This document shows, piece by piece, positions 34,432 to 42,882 of a stretch of DNA of 64,000 bases. The notes beneath the pieces were generated by a model. It searched no databases. It had not been told where the DNA came from and saw only the letters and a list, made by a program, of their open reading frames with translations. This stretch comes from Confluentibacter flavum (lineage in GTDB: Bacteria; Bacteroidota; Bacteroidia; Flavobacteriales; Flavobacteriaceae): contig NZ_PJEO01000013.1 of assembly GCF_002843175.1 (NCBI RefSeq), positions 1 through 64,000 of the forward strand, given 5' to 3'. The position numbers were made by a program, and so were the translations under genes. Numbering within the stretch: position 1 is the first letter of the stretch; each line of letters starts with the position of its first letter.

Positions 34432-36522
34432 TTAAAGTTCTTGAGCTTGAATGGCGGTTATAATTACGGTGCTGTAAATATCATCTACAGTACACCCTCT
34501 ACTAAGGTCGTTAACGGGTTTGTTCAGTCCTTGTAAAACGGGGCCGATAGCCAAAGCTCCTGTTTCACGTTGCACCGCTTTGTAGGTGTTGTTACCAGTA
34601 TTTAAATCTGGAAAAATTAATACACTGGCATGTCCTGCCACTTCAGAATCTGGCATTTTGCTTTTTCCAATACGCATGTCTACAGCGGCATCATATTGAA
34701 TAGGCCCTGCAATTTTTAAGTCTGGAGCTTGTATCTTAACAATTTCTGTGGCTTCCCTTACTTTTTCAACATCAGCACCTTTACCTGAAGCACCAGATGA
34801 ATAAGATAACATAGCCACTTTGGGTTCTATACCAAAATCTTTAGCAGTTTGAGCAGAGGAAATTGCAATTTCAGCTAACTCTGTAGCATTTGGGTTTGGG
34901 TTTATGGCACAATCACCAAAAACAGAAATCCTGTCTTCTAAACACATAAAGAATATAGACGATACAATATTAACGCCTGGTTTGGTTTTAATGAATTGCA
35001 AAGCTGGCAGTAAGGTATGTTGGGTGGTGTGCACTGCTCCCGAAACCATACCATCAGCATGGCCTTTGTAAATCATCATGGTTCCAAAATAGGATACATC
35101 TGCCATGGCATCTCTAGCCATTGCCAAATTAACATTTTTGTGTTTTCTTAGTTCATAAAGGGTGTTAACATAATCTTCAAAATAAGGTGATTTTGTAGGA
35201 TATACAATGTTTACATCTTTTAAATCTAAAGGAATATCAAATTTTTCAACAAGCTCCTTTATCTTATCTTCATTACCTATAAGCGTTAATTTTACAACTT
35301 GTGCATTAATCAACCGGGCAGCTGCACGTAATACACGTTCATCATAACCTTCGGGCAACACAATGTGTTTTTTATTTTTTAAGGCACGTTGCAATAAATT
35401 ATATTGAAACATTCTGGGCGTAAATATATCTGATTCAAATGTTATTAATTTATCCGCTAATTTATCCGTATCTACATGTTTTTCAAATGTGGCAATGGCT
35501 GTTGTGATTTTTTCAGTGTTATCGGCATATATTCTTGGTTTGATAGTACCAATACTATTGGTAACCAAATAGGTGCCTCCATTAACACTAATTATGGGAA
35601 CAATACTAGAAAGACCTTCAATAAGTTTTAGTATAGATTCTTCAGGAATAAGCCCCCCTGTTAAAATAATCCCCGAAATTTTAGGATAGTTTTTAGAGAT
35701 ATTGGCTTGTAAGGCACCAAGAATAATATCGGCACGATCTCCCGGAGTTATTACCACTGCATTATCTTTTAAATGCGTCAAATAATTGCGTAATTGCATA
35801 GCACCAACACTAAAGTTTTCAGAAAGATTGTGTAACATGTCGTTTCCAAAAAGAACCTTTCCATTTAGTGATTTTACAATTTCTTTTATGGTAGGGCTTG
35901 ATAAACTATGAATCATTGGAATAACAGTGATATCTGTATCATTGTTTATACGCTCTTTTAATAGACGTTTTAATTCTTTAAGATTATTGGCATGTACTTT
36001 ATTGGTCATAATGGAAAGTACATCGGCTTCTTGTTTAAAAGTGTCATATGCCAATTGCACATTATCAACAATGTCCCTTAAATCAGTTTTGTCACCTCTT
36101 GTAACGATGATTACAGGAAGTCCCAGATTTTTTGAAATGAGCATATTAATATCTAATTCCAGACTTGAGTTGTCATGCGAAAAATCGGTGCCTTCAACCA
36201 AAACGATGTCAAATTGATTCTCTAGATATTTGTATTTACGAATGATTTCATCAATAACGTCTCCAGATTTTCCTTGATTGTACAGGTTAAGAACTTCATT
36301 TCTAGTAAAAGCGAAGCATTTCTTGTAATCAATATTAATTTCAAAGTATGATAGTACGGTGTTGATGTGGTTATCGATTTCACCCTCGTCAATATCATCA
36401 ATTATGGGTCTAAAATACCCGACTTTAGCCGTTTTGCCCAATAGCATACGCATAAGGCCCAAAACCACAACCGATTTGCCACTACTTGGTTCAATGGCGG
36501 CTACATAAATTCCTTTACTCAT
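34432..36522 (-). CDS. pta: Phosphate acetyltransferase (long form)
   Basis: Converts acetyl-CoA and phosphate to acetyl phosphate. The 696-residue long form has three parts: an N-terminal P-loop dethiobiotin-synthetase-like domain (SSGKSVVVLGLMRML near residue 15), a DRTGG domain (about 215-330, with ITPGDRADIILGAL) and the C-terminal catalytic domain (about 365-690). The N-terminal parts usually sense NADH or pyruvate in the enterobacterial enzyme. The catalytic part has SYSSGASGKG and KMPDSEVAGHASVLIFPDL. It heads the pta-ackA operon and its start has about 100 bases of upstream space. Confidence 0.95.
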   Translation of the reverse strand: MSKGIYVAAIEPSSGKSVVVLGLMRMLLGKTAKVGYFRPIIDDIDEGEIDNHINTVLSYFEINIDYKKCFAFTRNEVLNLYNQGKSGDVIDEIIRKYKYLENQFDIVLVEGTDFSHDNSSLELDINMLISKNLGLPVIIVTRGDKTDLRDIVDNVQLAYDTFKQEADVLSIMTNKVHANNLKELKRLLKERINNDTDITVIPMIHSLSSPTIKEIVKSLNGKVLFGNDMLHNLSENFSVGAMQLRNYLTHLKDNAVVITPGDRADIILGALQANISKNYPKISGIILTGGLIPEESILKLIEGLSSIVPIISVNGGTYLVTNSIGTIKPRIYADNTEKITTAIATFEKHVDTDKLADKLITFESDIFTPRMFQYNLLQRALKNKKHIVLPEGYDERVLRAAARLINAQVVKLTLIGNEDKIKELVEKFDIPLDLKDVNIVYPTKSPYFEDYVNTLYELRKHKNVNLAMARDAMADVSYFGTMMIYKGHADGMVSGAVHTTQHTLLPALQFIKTKPGVNIVSSIFFMCLEDRISVFGDCAINPNPNATELAEIAISSAQTAKDFGIEPKVAMLSYSSGASGKGADVEKVREATEIVKIQAPDLKIAGPIQYDAAVDMRIGKSKMPDSEVAGHASVLIFPDLNTGNNTYKAVQRETGALAIGPVLQGLNKPVNDLSRGCTVDDIYSTVIITAIQAQEL

Positions 36523-36625
36523 AATTCCCCTTTGTTTTTAAAATATATGCAAAATTAATGTCTTCATATATTTGTAAAACTGATTAATATCATACCTCTC
36601 AAAAATTATAGAAGAAAGTATGCTG

Positions 36626-37522
36626 TTATTTTGAAGTTAAATCTCTAAAAAGAGATTCTAAACTTGCATTTTTTTGATTAAGCTGTAAAATCTTCAATTG
36701 ATTATCATGTGCAAAATCAAACACATAAGCGCGCATATCATCTGATGTCGAAAAGGTTATTTCATATACAAAATCGTGTGTGTTAACAACGTTTTTTGCT
36801 TTTGGTAATTTTAATAAAAAAGCATCTTCAACTCTATAGTCAAATTCCACAACAACGGTTTGTTCTTTACTATCACGAAGTTCCTGTAGTTTTTTATCAG
36901 CAACAATTTGTCCTTTGTTTATAATGATAACGCGGTCGCACATGGCTTCCACCTCTTGCATGATGTGGGTAGAGAGAAACACGGTTTTTTTCTTGCCAAT
37001 GGTTTTAATTAAATGTCTAATATCCACTAATTGATTGGGATCTAAACCTGTTGTAGGTTCATCAAGAATCAACACTTCTGGGTCATGTAACAAGGCATTT
37101 GCTAAACCCACACGTTGGCGATATCCTTTAGATAATTGGCCTATTTTTTTATGCGATTCTGTAGTTAAGCCCGTTTGTTCAATAACTTCATTAATTCTGT
37201 CTTTCGCAACATTATATATAGTCGCATTGAAGGATAGATATTCTTTAACGTACATATCTAAATACAATGGATTGTTTTCCGGTAAATACCCAACACTTTT
37301 TTGAACACCTTCAACATTATCAGTAACATCATGTCCATTTACCTTGGCATTACCAGCATCACTTTTGAGGAACGTGGTTAAAATTTTCATCATGGTAGAC
37401 TTTCCTGCGCCATTCGGCCCTAGAAAACCAACAATTTCTGGGTTATTTATTTTAAATGATACATTATTTAAAGCTTTTTGGTTTCCGTAAAGTTTAGAAA
37501 CACCTTCAACTTCTATTGACAT
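36626..37522 (-). CDS. gldA: Gliding-motility-type ABC transporter ATPase GldA
   Basis: A 298-residue ABC ATPase. Walker A is GPNGAGKST (residues 35-43), the signature LSKGYRQRVGLANALLHDP follows and Walker B is VLILDEPTTG. GldA with GldF and GldG forms an ABC transporter needed for gliding in Flavobacterium johnsoniae; gldF and gldG are not in this window. Assignment rests on the typical C-terminal domain (residues 220-298) and the taxon. It is divergent from the pheA leader and alone in its transcription unit. Confidence 0.82.
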   Translation of the reverse strand: MSIEVEGVSKLYGNQKALNNVSFKINNPEIVGFLGPNGAGKSTMMKILTTFLKSDAGNAKVNGHDVTDNVEGVQKSVGYLPENNPLYLDMYVKEYLSFNATIYNVAKDRINEVIEQTGLTTESHKKIGQLSKGYRQRVGLANALLHDPEVLILDEPTTGLDPNQLVDIRHLIKTIGKKKTVFLSTHIMQEVEAMCDRVIIINKGQIVADKKLQELRDSKEQTVVVEFDYRVEDAFLLKLPKAKNVVNTHDFVYEITFSTSDDMRAYVFDFAHDNQLKILQLNQKNASLESLFRDLTSK

Positions 37523-37626
37523 ATTTAAATAGTTTGCTCAAAAATAATGATTATATCGCGTAATGTAAGATTTGATGTTAAATCTTTAAAACTTTTAATA
37601 AAATTGAAAAAAAATAAATATTCGAT

Positions 37627-37656
37627 TTTGATTTATTAAAATATTAATTACTTTAG
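37627..37656 (+). promoter_or_regulatory. Promoter of the pheA attenuator transcript
   Basis: TTTG (37627-37630), an 18-base spacer and TACTTTAG (37649-37656) match the Bacteroidota -33/-7 pattern at seven of eight -7 positions. Transcription would start near 37662, about 90 bases ahead of the leader peptide. Confidence 0.6.
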
Positions 37657-37670
37657 CGGCTTAATTATGA

Positions 37671-37719
37671 AACCTTCATAAAGATTTTAAATTCCTTACG
37701 GAATGATTGAATGAAGGTT
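37671..37719 (+). promoter_or_regulatory. Leader RNA hairpin upstream of the Phe/Tyr leader peptide
   Basis: AACCTTCAT (37671-37679) and ATGAAGGTT (37711-37719) form a perfect 9-bp stem over an AT-rich loop with an inner ATTCC/GGAAT pairing. It lies between promoter and leader peptide. It may pace polymerase or protect the 5' end. Confidence 0.5.
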
Positions 37720-37754
37720 GCATGTAACAATTGGGAAAACAATAAATAACCCAC

Positions 37755-37832
37755 ATGAAAGCAGTATATTATACATATTTTAGCAACTTTTATTTCTTTT
37801 TTAGCAAAAGGATCGAGGCGTTGTATGTATAA
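37755..37832 (+). CDS. Phe/Tyr-rich leader peptide of the pheA operon
   Basis: This 25-codon ORF starts at ATG 37755 and stops at TAA 37830. Residues 5-16 contain nine aromatic residues out of twelve (Tyr 5, 6, 8, 13; Phe 9, 12, 14, 15, 16), and Tyr24 follows. It sits between a good promoter and a strong terminator, upstream of phenylalanine and tyrosine genes. This is the arrangement of classical pheL-type attenuation: starving for Phe or Tyr would stall the ribosome on these codons. It is too short and too rich in aromatic codons to be chance in this position. Confidence 0.85.
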   Translation: MKAVYYTYFSNFYFFFSKRIEALYV

Positions 37833-37885
37833 TTTATAAGATATAAATTTAATATAAGTCTCGATGAAAATCGGGACTTTTTTTT
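37812..37885 (+). terminator. Attenuator: terminator with competing antiterminator of the pheA operon
   Basis: The terminator is AGTCTCGAT (37857-37865), a GAAA loop and ATCGGGACT (37870-37878), nine pairs with one G-U, followed by seven T. The 3' end of the leader ORF (ATCGAGGC, 37812-37819) can pair with GTCTCGAT (37858-37865), the same bases as the terminator 5' arm. A ribosome stalled on the aromatic codons upstream would leave 37812-37819 free to form this antiterminator. A small hairpin (AATTTA with TAAATT) lies between the arms. Confidence 0.8.
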
Positions 37886-37925
37886 GTTCAACTTTTGGTT
37901 GAACAACCTCCATGAAGATGGAGGT
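37886..37925 (+). promoter_or_regulatory. Two small hairpins before the pheA start
   Basis: GTTCAAC with GTTGAAC (37886-37904) and ACCTCCAT with ATGGAGGT (37906-37925) follow the attenuator and end about 20 bases before the pheA start. They have no T-run. They could modulate translation of pheA or be inert. Confidence 0.4.
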
Positions 37926-37946
37926 CTAAAAAATAAAAACTAGATT

Positions 37947-38774
37947 TTGATAAAAACGGTTGCCATACAGGGAATAAGAGGATCTTTTCACCATATTGTT
38001 TCATTGCAATATTTTGAAAAACCTGTCCGCGTTATAGAATGTATGACGTTTGATGGCGTTGTGGAATCTTTAATAACTAATGAGAGTGATGCAGTAATTA
38101 TGGCCTTAGAAAATTCCATTGCGGGATCCATTTTACCTAATTATGCTTTGATAAATAAGCATGATTTGCATATTGTGGGCGAGCATTATTTGGATATTCA
38201 ACATAATTTAATGGCGCTGCCTAATCAAACGATCGAGGATATTAAAGAAGTGTATTCGCATCCCATGGCGTTGTTGCAATGTAAAGAGTTTTTTAGAAAC
38301 TATCCGCATATCAAACTTGTTGAAGATAAAGATACTGCTGAGGTTTCCGAGCGCATCCATAATCATCAACTTAAACAGGTAGGCGCTATTGCAAGTGTTA
38401 TGGCCGCAGACATTTTTGAATTGGATATTTTGGCACACAGTATTCAAACCATAAAACATAATGAAACCAGATTTGCTATTGTTAAAAGAGTAAATTCTGA
38501 AGTTCCTGAAAATGAAATTAACAAAGCTTCACTAAAATTTGAAGCAGACCATAAACGGGGTAGTTTAGCAACCATATTGAATGTGATGAGCGATTGCAAA
38601 TTGAATTTAACTAAGATTCAATCCATGCCCATTATAGAAACACCTTGGAAATATGCTTTTTTTGTTGATGTTACTTTTGAAACGTATGCCGATTTTAAGA
38701 AAGCAAAATCCATTATAGACATTATGGCTATTAATTTTAGAGTATTGGGTGAATATAAAAATGCTAAGTTATGA
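37947..38774 (+). CDS. pheA: Prephenate dehydratase
   Basis: Makes phenylpyruvate from prephenate, the committed step to phenylalanine. The 275-residue protein has the PDT domain (about residues 1-180) with VAIQGIRGSFHH and ALENSIAGSI, and the TR motif NETRFAIV. An ACT domain (about 195-270) follows, which usually binds phenylalanine for feedback. No chorismate mutase domain is fused; that activity is on the last gene of the operon. The apparent start is TTG at 37947, with no nearby in-frame ATG. It overlaps the next gene by four bases. Confidence 0.93.
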   Translation: MIKTVAIQGIRGSFHHIVSLQYFEKPVRVIECMTFDGVVESLITNESDAVIMALENSIAGSILPNYALINKHDLHIVGEHYLDIQHNLMALPNQTIEDIKEVYSHPMALLQCKEFFRNYPHIKLVEDKDTAEVSERIHNHQLKQVGAIASVMAADIFELDILAHSIQTIKHNETRFAIVKRVNSEVPENEINKASLKFEADHKRGSLATILNVMSDCKLNLTKIQSMPIIETPWKYAFFVDVTFETYADFKKAKSIIDIMAINFRVLGEYKNAKL

Positions 38775-39916
38775 TAGAAGTAGCAGATAGATTGAATACT
38801 GTTGAAGAATACTACTTCTCAAAAAAATTAAGAGAGGTAAATTTGCTAATTGCAAATGGAAAGCCTGTTATTAATTTAGGTATTGGTAGCCCAGATATGC
38901 GGCCGCCACAAAAAGTTATTGATGCTTTGGTAGAAAGCTTGCAAGATGTTAATGCGCATAAATACCAGAGTTATCAAGGTCTTCCGGCATTACGTGAAGC
39001 TATGGCTGGATTTTATAAAGAACATTTTAATGTGTCTTTAAGTCAGACAACAGAAATTTTACCATTAATGGGAAGCAAGGAAGGTATTATGCACATTTCT
39101 ATGGCTTTCTTAAATAAAGGAGATGGCGTGTTAATTCCAAATCCGGGATATCCAACATATCAATCGGTGACAAATTTAGTAGAAGCTAAGGCTATGTTTT
39201 ATGAACTAGACGAAACTAACAATTGGTTTCCAGATTTTAAAGCCATTGAAAAGCAAGATTTAAGTAAGGTAAAGTTAATGTGGGTAAATTATCCGCATAT
39301 GCCAACAGGAGCAGGTGCTACTGAGCAATTATTTAAAGATTTAATAGCTTTTGCAAAACGGTATAATATATTAATCGTTAATGATAATCCGTATAGTTTT
39401 GTATTAAACGATTCGCCAAAAAGTATTATGAGCATTCCTGGGGCAAAAGATGTTTGCTTAGAGCTTAATTCGCTTAGTAAAACATTTAATATGGCTGGAT
39501 GGCGTGTAGGTATGGTTGTGGGAGATAGTAATTATATTAACCATATTTTAAAAGTTAAAAGCAATATGGATTCTGGAATGTTTTATGGCATTCAAAAAGG
39601 GGCTATTGAAGCTTTAAAATGTTCAAGCATGTGGTTTGTTACATTAAATAGTGTTTACAGAAAGCGTAGAGAGTTGGTATGGAAACTAGCCAAGGCATTA
39701 CATTGTACGTATGATGAACATGCTACCGGACTTTTTGTTTGGGCAAAATTACCTCCAAACATAAAATCGGAGGCATTTATAGATTCAATATTAAATATCA
39801 ATTATATATTCATAACACCGGGAACCATTTTTGGCAGTAAAGGTGAAGGATATATCAGGTTTTCTTTATGTGCTTCGGAAGAAGAATTAGTGGAAGCCAT
39901 TGCAAGATTAAAATAA
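38771..39916 (+). CDS. Class I/II aminotransferase, probable aromatic aminotransferase
   Basis: A 381-residue PLP aminotransferase of the aspartate aminotransferase fold. INLGIGSPDMRPP near residue 40, NPGYPTYQSVT, NYPHMPTGAGA and SLSKTFNMAGWRVG with the PLP lysine are diagnostic. Its neighbours pheA and tyrA make phenylpyruvate and 4-hydroxyphenylpyruvate, so transamination to Phe and Tyr is the likely job. Other substrates such as LL-diaminopimelate are possible by family. It starts at ATG 38771, overlapping the pheA stop. Confidence 0.87.
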   Translation: MIEVADRLNTVEEYYFSKKLREVNLLIANGKPVINLGIGSPDMRPPQKVIDALVESLQDVNAHKYQSYQGLPALREAMAGFYKEHFNVSLSQTTEILPLMGSKEGIMHISMAFLNKGDGVLIPNPGYPTYQSVTNLVEAKAMFYELDETNNWFPDFKAIEKQDLSKVKLMWVNYPHMPTGAGATEQLFKDLIAFAKRYNILIVNDNPYSFVLNDSPKSIMSIPGAKDVCLELNSLSKTFNMAGWRVGMVVGDSNYINHILKVKSNMDSGMFYGIQKGAIEALKCSSMWFVTLNSVYRKRRELVWKLAKALHCTYDEHATGLFVWAKLPPNIKSEAFIDSILNINYIFITPGTIFGSKGEGYIRFSLCASEEELVEAIARLK

Positions 39917-39963
39917 GTTTACAGTCACAGTAAACAGAAAAGTAATAAATAAAATCCGTAACA

Positions 39964-39995
39964 TTCCCTCTCCTTTGGAGAGGGTTAGGGAGAGG
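39964..39995 (+). repeat. Right-half family A repeat before tyrA
   Basis: CCCTCTCC, TTT and GGAGAGGG form the hairpin, followed by TTA and GGGAGAGG. The last GAGG ends four bases before the tyrA ATG. It is the same layout as at 30327 but with CTCTCC instead of CCCTCC. Confidence 0.7.
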
Positions 39996-39999
39996 AAAA

Positions 40000-40851
40000 A
40001 TGAAAAATATATACATCATAGGTGTTGGATTAATAGGCGGAAGTTTAGCTTTAGAACTAAAGAGGCTAGACCCTACCGTAACTATTTATGGCATCAGTAG
40101 AAAAGAAACTACTTTAGATGAAGCCATGTCTTTAAACTTAATTGATAGAAAAGCAACTATTGATAACATTGTAAATGCCGATTTAGTGATTTTATCTATT
40201 CCCGTTGATGCCGCGGTTAAGTTATTGCCATCGCTTTTAGATACCATACCAGAAAAAGGATTGGTCATTGATGTAGGATCAACTAAAGAAGCCATTTGTA
40301 AAGTGGTTGAAAATCATCCCAAAAGAAAGCATTTTTTAGCCATGCATCCCATAGCAGGAACCGAATATTCTGGTCCTAAGGCAGCTATATATGATTTGTT
40401 TCAAAATAAAACCAACATCATTTGTGAAGAGGATAAAACAGATGAAGCTCTTAAGAATAAAGTGTTGAATTTTTTCACTACAATTGGCATGAAACTAAGG
40501 CGCATGAATCCAGAGTCACATGATAAGCACATTGCGTATGTCTCTCATTTATCGCATATCAGTTCATTTATGTTGGGTAAAACCGTTATTGAAAAAGAAA
40601 AAAATGAACGCGATATTTTTGATATGGCTGGGAGTGGATTTGCTTCAACGGTGAGACTTGCAAAAAGTTCACCAGAAATGTGGACTCCCATTTTCAAACA
40701 GAATAAAGTTAATGTTATTGAAACATTAGAAGAATATATTACAAACCTCACTCATTTTAGGGATATGATGAAACAAGATGATTTTGAAGCCATTTATAAT
40801 GAGATGAAAAATACCAATCATATAAAAGACATATTAAAAGGAATCAATTAA
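40000..40851 (+). CDS. tyrA: Prephenate dehydrogenase
   Basis: Oxidatively decarboxylates prephenate to 4-hydroxyphenylpyruvate, the tyrosine branch. The 283-residue protein begins with a Rossmann fold (IYIIGVGLIGGSLALEL) and has SIPVDAAV, DVGSTKEAI, HPIAGTEYSGP and the helical SHLSHISSFML. No ACT domain is seen, so tyrosine feedback is likely absent or elsewhere. It sits between the aminotransferase and the DAHP synthase gene, so it is coexpressed with them. Confidence 0.93.
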   Translation: MKNIYIIGVGLIGGSLALELKRLDPTVTIYGISRKETTLDEAMSLNLIDRKATIDNIVNADLVILSIPVDAAVKLLPSLLDTIPEKGLVIDVGSTKEAICKVVENHPKRKHFLAMHPIAGTEYSGPKAAIYDLFQNKTNIICEEDKTDEALKNKVLNFFTTIGMKLRRMNPESHDKHIAYVSHLSHISSFMLGKTVIEKEKNERDIFDMAGSGFASTVRLAKSSPEMWTPIFKQNKVNVIETLEEYITNLTHFRDMMKQDDFEAIYNEMKNTNHIKDILKGIN

Positions 40852-40965
40852 AGTAAAAAGTAATAGTTAAAAAGTAAAAGTTAATAAATTAATAGAAATA
40901 GATTTTTTCCGCTTGTACTGAGCAAAGTCGAAGTATTGGGAAACTATCTGAAAGACAAAAGGGAT
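40852..40965. repeat. Repeats before the DAHP synthase gene
   Basis: The gap holds AAAGTAAAAGTTAA-type low complexity (40852-40890) and a CTTGTACTGAGCAAAGTCGA segment (40911-40930). The latter looks like an interspersed element, but it occurs once here. No terminator was seen, so read-through from tyrA is likely. Confidence 0.4.
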
Positions 40966-42048
40966 ATGGAAAACAAGAAGGAATTAAGAGGCTGGTTAGA
41001 TGATTTAAATTTAGATCATCCTTTGGTTATCGCAGGACCATGCAGTGCAGAAACAGAAGAACAAGTATTAAGAATAGCTCACGAGCTAAAAGATACGGAT
41101 GTTAACTATTACAGAGCAGGCATTTGGAAACCAAGAACACGACCAGGCATGTTTGAAGGCGTTGGGGCTTTGGGTTTAAAATGGTTGCAAAAAGTAAAAG
41201 CTGAAACTGGTATGAAAACAGCAACCGAAGTTGCTAATGCAGCCCATGTAAAATTAGCTTTAGAGCATGATGTAGATTTATTATGGATTGGCGCACGCTC
41301 CACAGTGAGTCCGTTTATTGTTCAGGAAATTGCAGATGCCTTAAATGGAACCGATAAAATCGTATTGGTTAAAAACCCAGTGAATCCAGATTTGGCCTTA
41401 TGGTTAGGTGCTATTGAACGTTTGGCAACGGCTAATATTAAAAAATTAGGAGTCATTCATAGAGGGTTTTCAACATACGAAAAAACAAAATACAGAAATA
41501 ATCCAGAATGGCAATTGGCGATTGAGTTACAAACAAAATTTCCAGATTTACCAATAATTAATGACCCATCACATATTACGGGAAAACGAGATATGATTTT
41601 TGATGTGTCTCAAACGGCTTTGGATTTGAATTTTGATGGATTAATGATTGAAACACATTTTGATCCAGATAATGCTTGGAGTGATGCATCTCAGCAAGTA
41701 ACACCAAAAGTATTGATTCAAATTATGAAAGATTTGAAGATAAAAAAAGAGACCGATCCCGAAGCGGACTATAATAAGAATCTTGATAATTTAAGGGCTC
41801 AAATTGATATTGTAGATAATCAAATTATAGATTTACTTGGTAAGCGAATGAAAGCTGCCGATAGTATTGGAGTTCTTAAAAAACAAAAAAACGTTGCCGT
41901 TTTACAATCCAAACGGTGGAATGAAATATTAGGCAAAATGGTTCTTGAAGGAGAATCTAAAGGATTAAGCGAAGAGTTTGTTTTAAAAATGTTTAAAGCG
42001 ATTCATCAAGAATCCATCAATCACCAAGAGAAGATTATTAATGGTTAA
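40966..42048 (+). CDS. Bifunctional DAHP synthase / chorismate mutase
   Basis: Residues 1-265 are a 3-deoxy-7-phosphoheptulonate synthase of the AroG/KdsA-like type, with AGPCSAET, WKPRTRPGMFEG, GARSTVSPFI, KNPVNPD and NDPSHITGKRD. Residues 275-360 are an AroQ chorismate mutase helix bundle (LRAQIDIVDNQIIDLLGKRM). Thus one chain catalyses the first and the branch-point reactions. I place the start at ATG 40966, not the upstream TTG, giving 360 residues, which is the usual length. The gene closes the pheA operon and ends at a strong bidirectional terminator. Confidence 0.92.
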   Translation: MENKKELRGWLDDLNLDHPLVIAGPCSAETEEQVLRIAHELKDTDVNYYRAGIWKPRTRPGMFEGVGALGLKWLQKVKAETGMKTATEVANAAHVKLALEHDVDLLWIGARSTVSPFIVQEIADALNGTDKIVLVKNPVNPDLALWLGAIERLATANIKKLGVIHRGFSTYEKTKYRNNPEWQLAIELQTKFPDLPIINDPSHITGKRDMIFDVSQTALDLNFDGLMIETHFDPDNAWSDASQQVTPKVLIQIMKDLKIKKETDPEADYNKNLDNLRAQIDIVDNQIIDLLGKRMKAADSIGVLKKQKNVAVLQSKRWNEILGKMVLEGESKGLSEEFVLKMFKAIHQESINHQEKIING

Positions 42049-42084
42049 AAAAAAAGAGCCTCACAATTGTGAGGCTCTTTTTTT
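42049..42084. terminator. Bidirectional terminator between the pheA operon and a secreted protein gene
   Basis: A perfect 36-base palindrome has AGAGCCTCAC and GTGAGGCTCT arms, an AATT centre, seven A before and seven T after. It lies between two convergent genes and should end transcription from both. Confidence 0.9.
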
Positions 42085-42101
42085 GATAGTTTATTGAAAA
42101 A

Positions 42102-42782
42102 TTAATCTTTTACTTCTTCTCCTTCTTCTTCTTTACTGTTTTTAGTATAGGCCAATCTTCGTGATGCCTTTCTCATTAAAATATTAATTAAGTCTTCGGT
42201 ATCACTACCAATACTTCCACTAACTTTTTTATTGTAATTCCAAAGTAAAACACCATCGGCAGTATTATGAACACTCATATTAATTGTGGCACTATTTGTG
42301 TTCCCAAAAAACCCAAATAAAACACCCAATGCGACAGAAGCACCTTCAGACATGGGTTTGTTAGTTTCAAAATCACCAGAAATTATCGCATCCACTCCAA
42401 GAATCGTAGCCAACTCTTGAGGAGTAGAATCCATAATATTATTATAATCAATATTCTGTTTTTTTAATGTGGCATTAGTAGTTCTGGGATCCTGAATGTC
42501 TAAAGATTCAAGGTCACCTCTCTTTTTTCGTTTTAGAAACCAAGAATACATAGCTGTTTGAATACTTTCACCTTCAGATTTTTCAATGCGGTTAAGTTGT
42601 TCCGCAGTCATGTCCTTCATTTGTTTTGGACGCAATTTCACTTGGGTTTTAAATGGAACCATGGCAATGATTTTGTGACTTTTTGCAATTTCATCAAAAT
42701 CTGGGTTTTCATATAGGCTGGTTTGTGAAAACATACTTTGAAAGAATGCCAATAGTAAAATGGATAATAAAATTTTTTTCAT
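42102..42782 (-). CDS. Secreted protein of unknown function
   Basis: A 226-residue protein with a signal peptide (MKKILLSILLLAFFQSMFS). The mature part has helix-rich start ENPDFDEIAKSHKIIAM, a VDAIISGDFE segment, a glycine-rich hydrophobic patch (SVALGVLFGFFGNTNSATI) and an acidic tail (EEEGEEV). The GVDAIISGDF pattern resembles outer-membrane-associated lipoproteins of the CsgG/LpoB kind, but the lipobox is missing. No function can be assigned. Confidence 0.6.
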   Translation of the reverse strand: MKKILLSILLLAFFQSMFSQTSLYENPDFDEIAKSHKIIAMVPFKTQVKLRPKQMKDMTAEQLNRIEKSEGESIQTAMYSWFLKRKKRGDLESLDIQDPRTTNATLKKQNIDYNNIMDSTPQELATILGVDAIISGDFETNKPMSEGASVALGVLFGFFGNTNSATINMSVHNTADGVLLWNYNKKVSGSIGSDTEDLINILMRKASRRLAYTKNSKEEEGEEVKD

Positions 42783-42882
42783 GTGGTTGTTGATTTTTGT
42801 TTATCTCGCAATATATGGTTTTTTCTCACGGTATATTATAACTAAATGTTGTTAATTTGTATAAGTAATTATTTAATCATTA

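Noticed and set aside
40936-40965. TTG start of the DAHP synthase-chorismate mutase gene
   Set aside because: The extra ten residues lie partly in a repeat-derived sequence and the ATG at 40966 gives the usual length.
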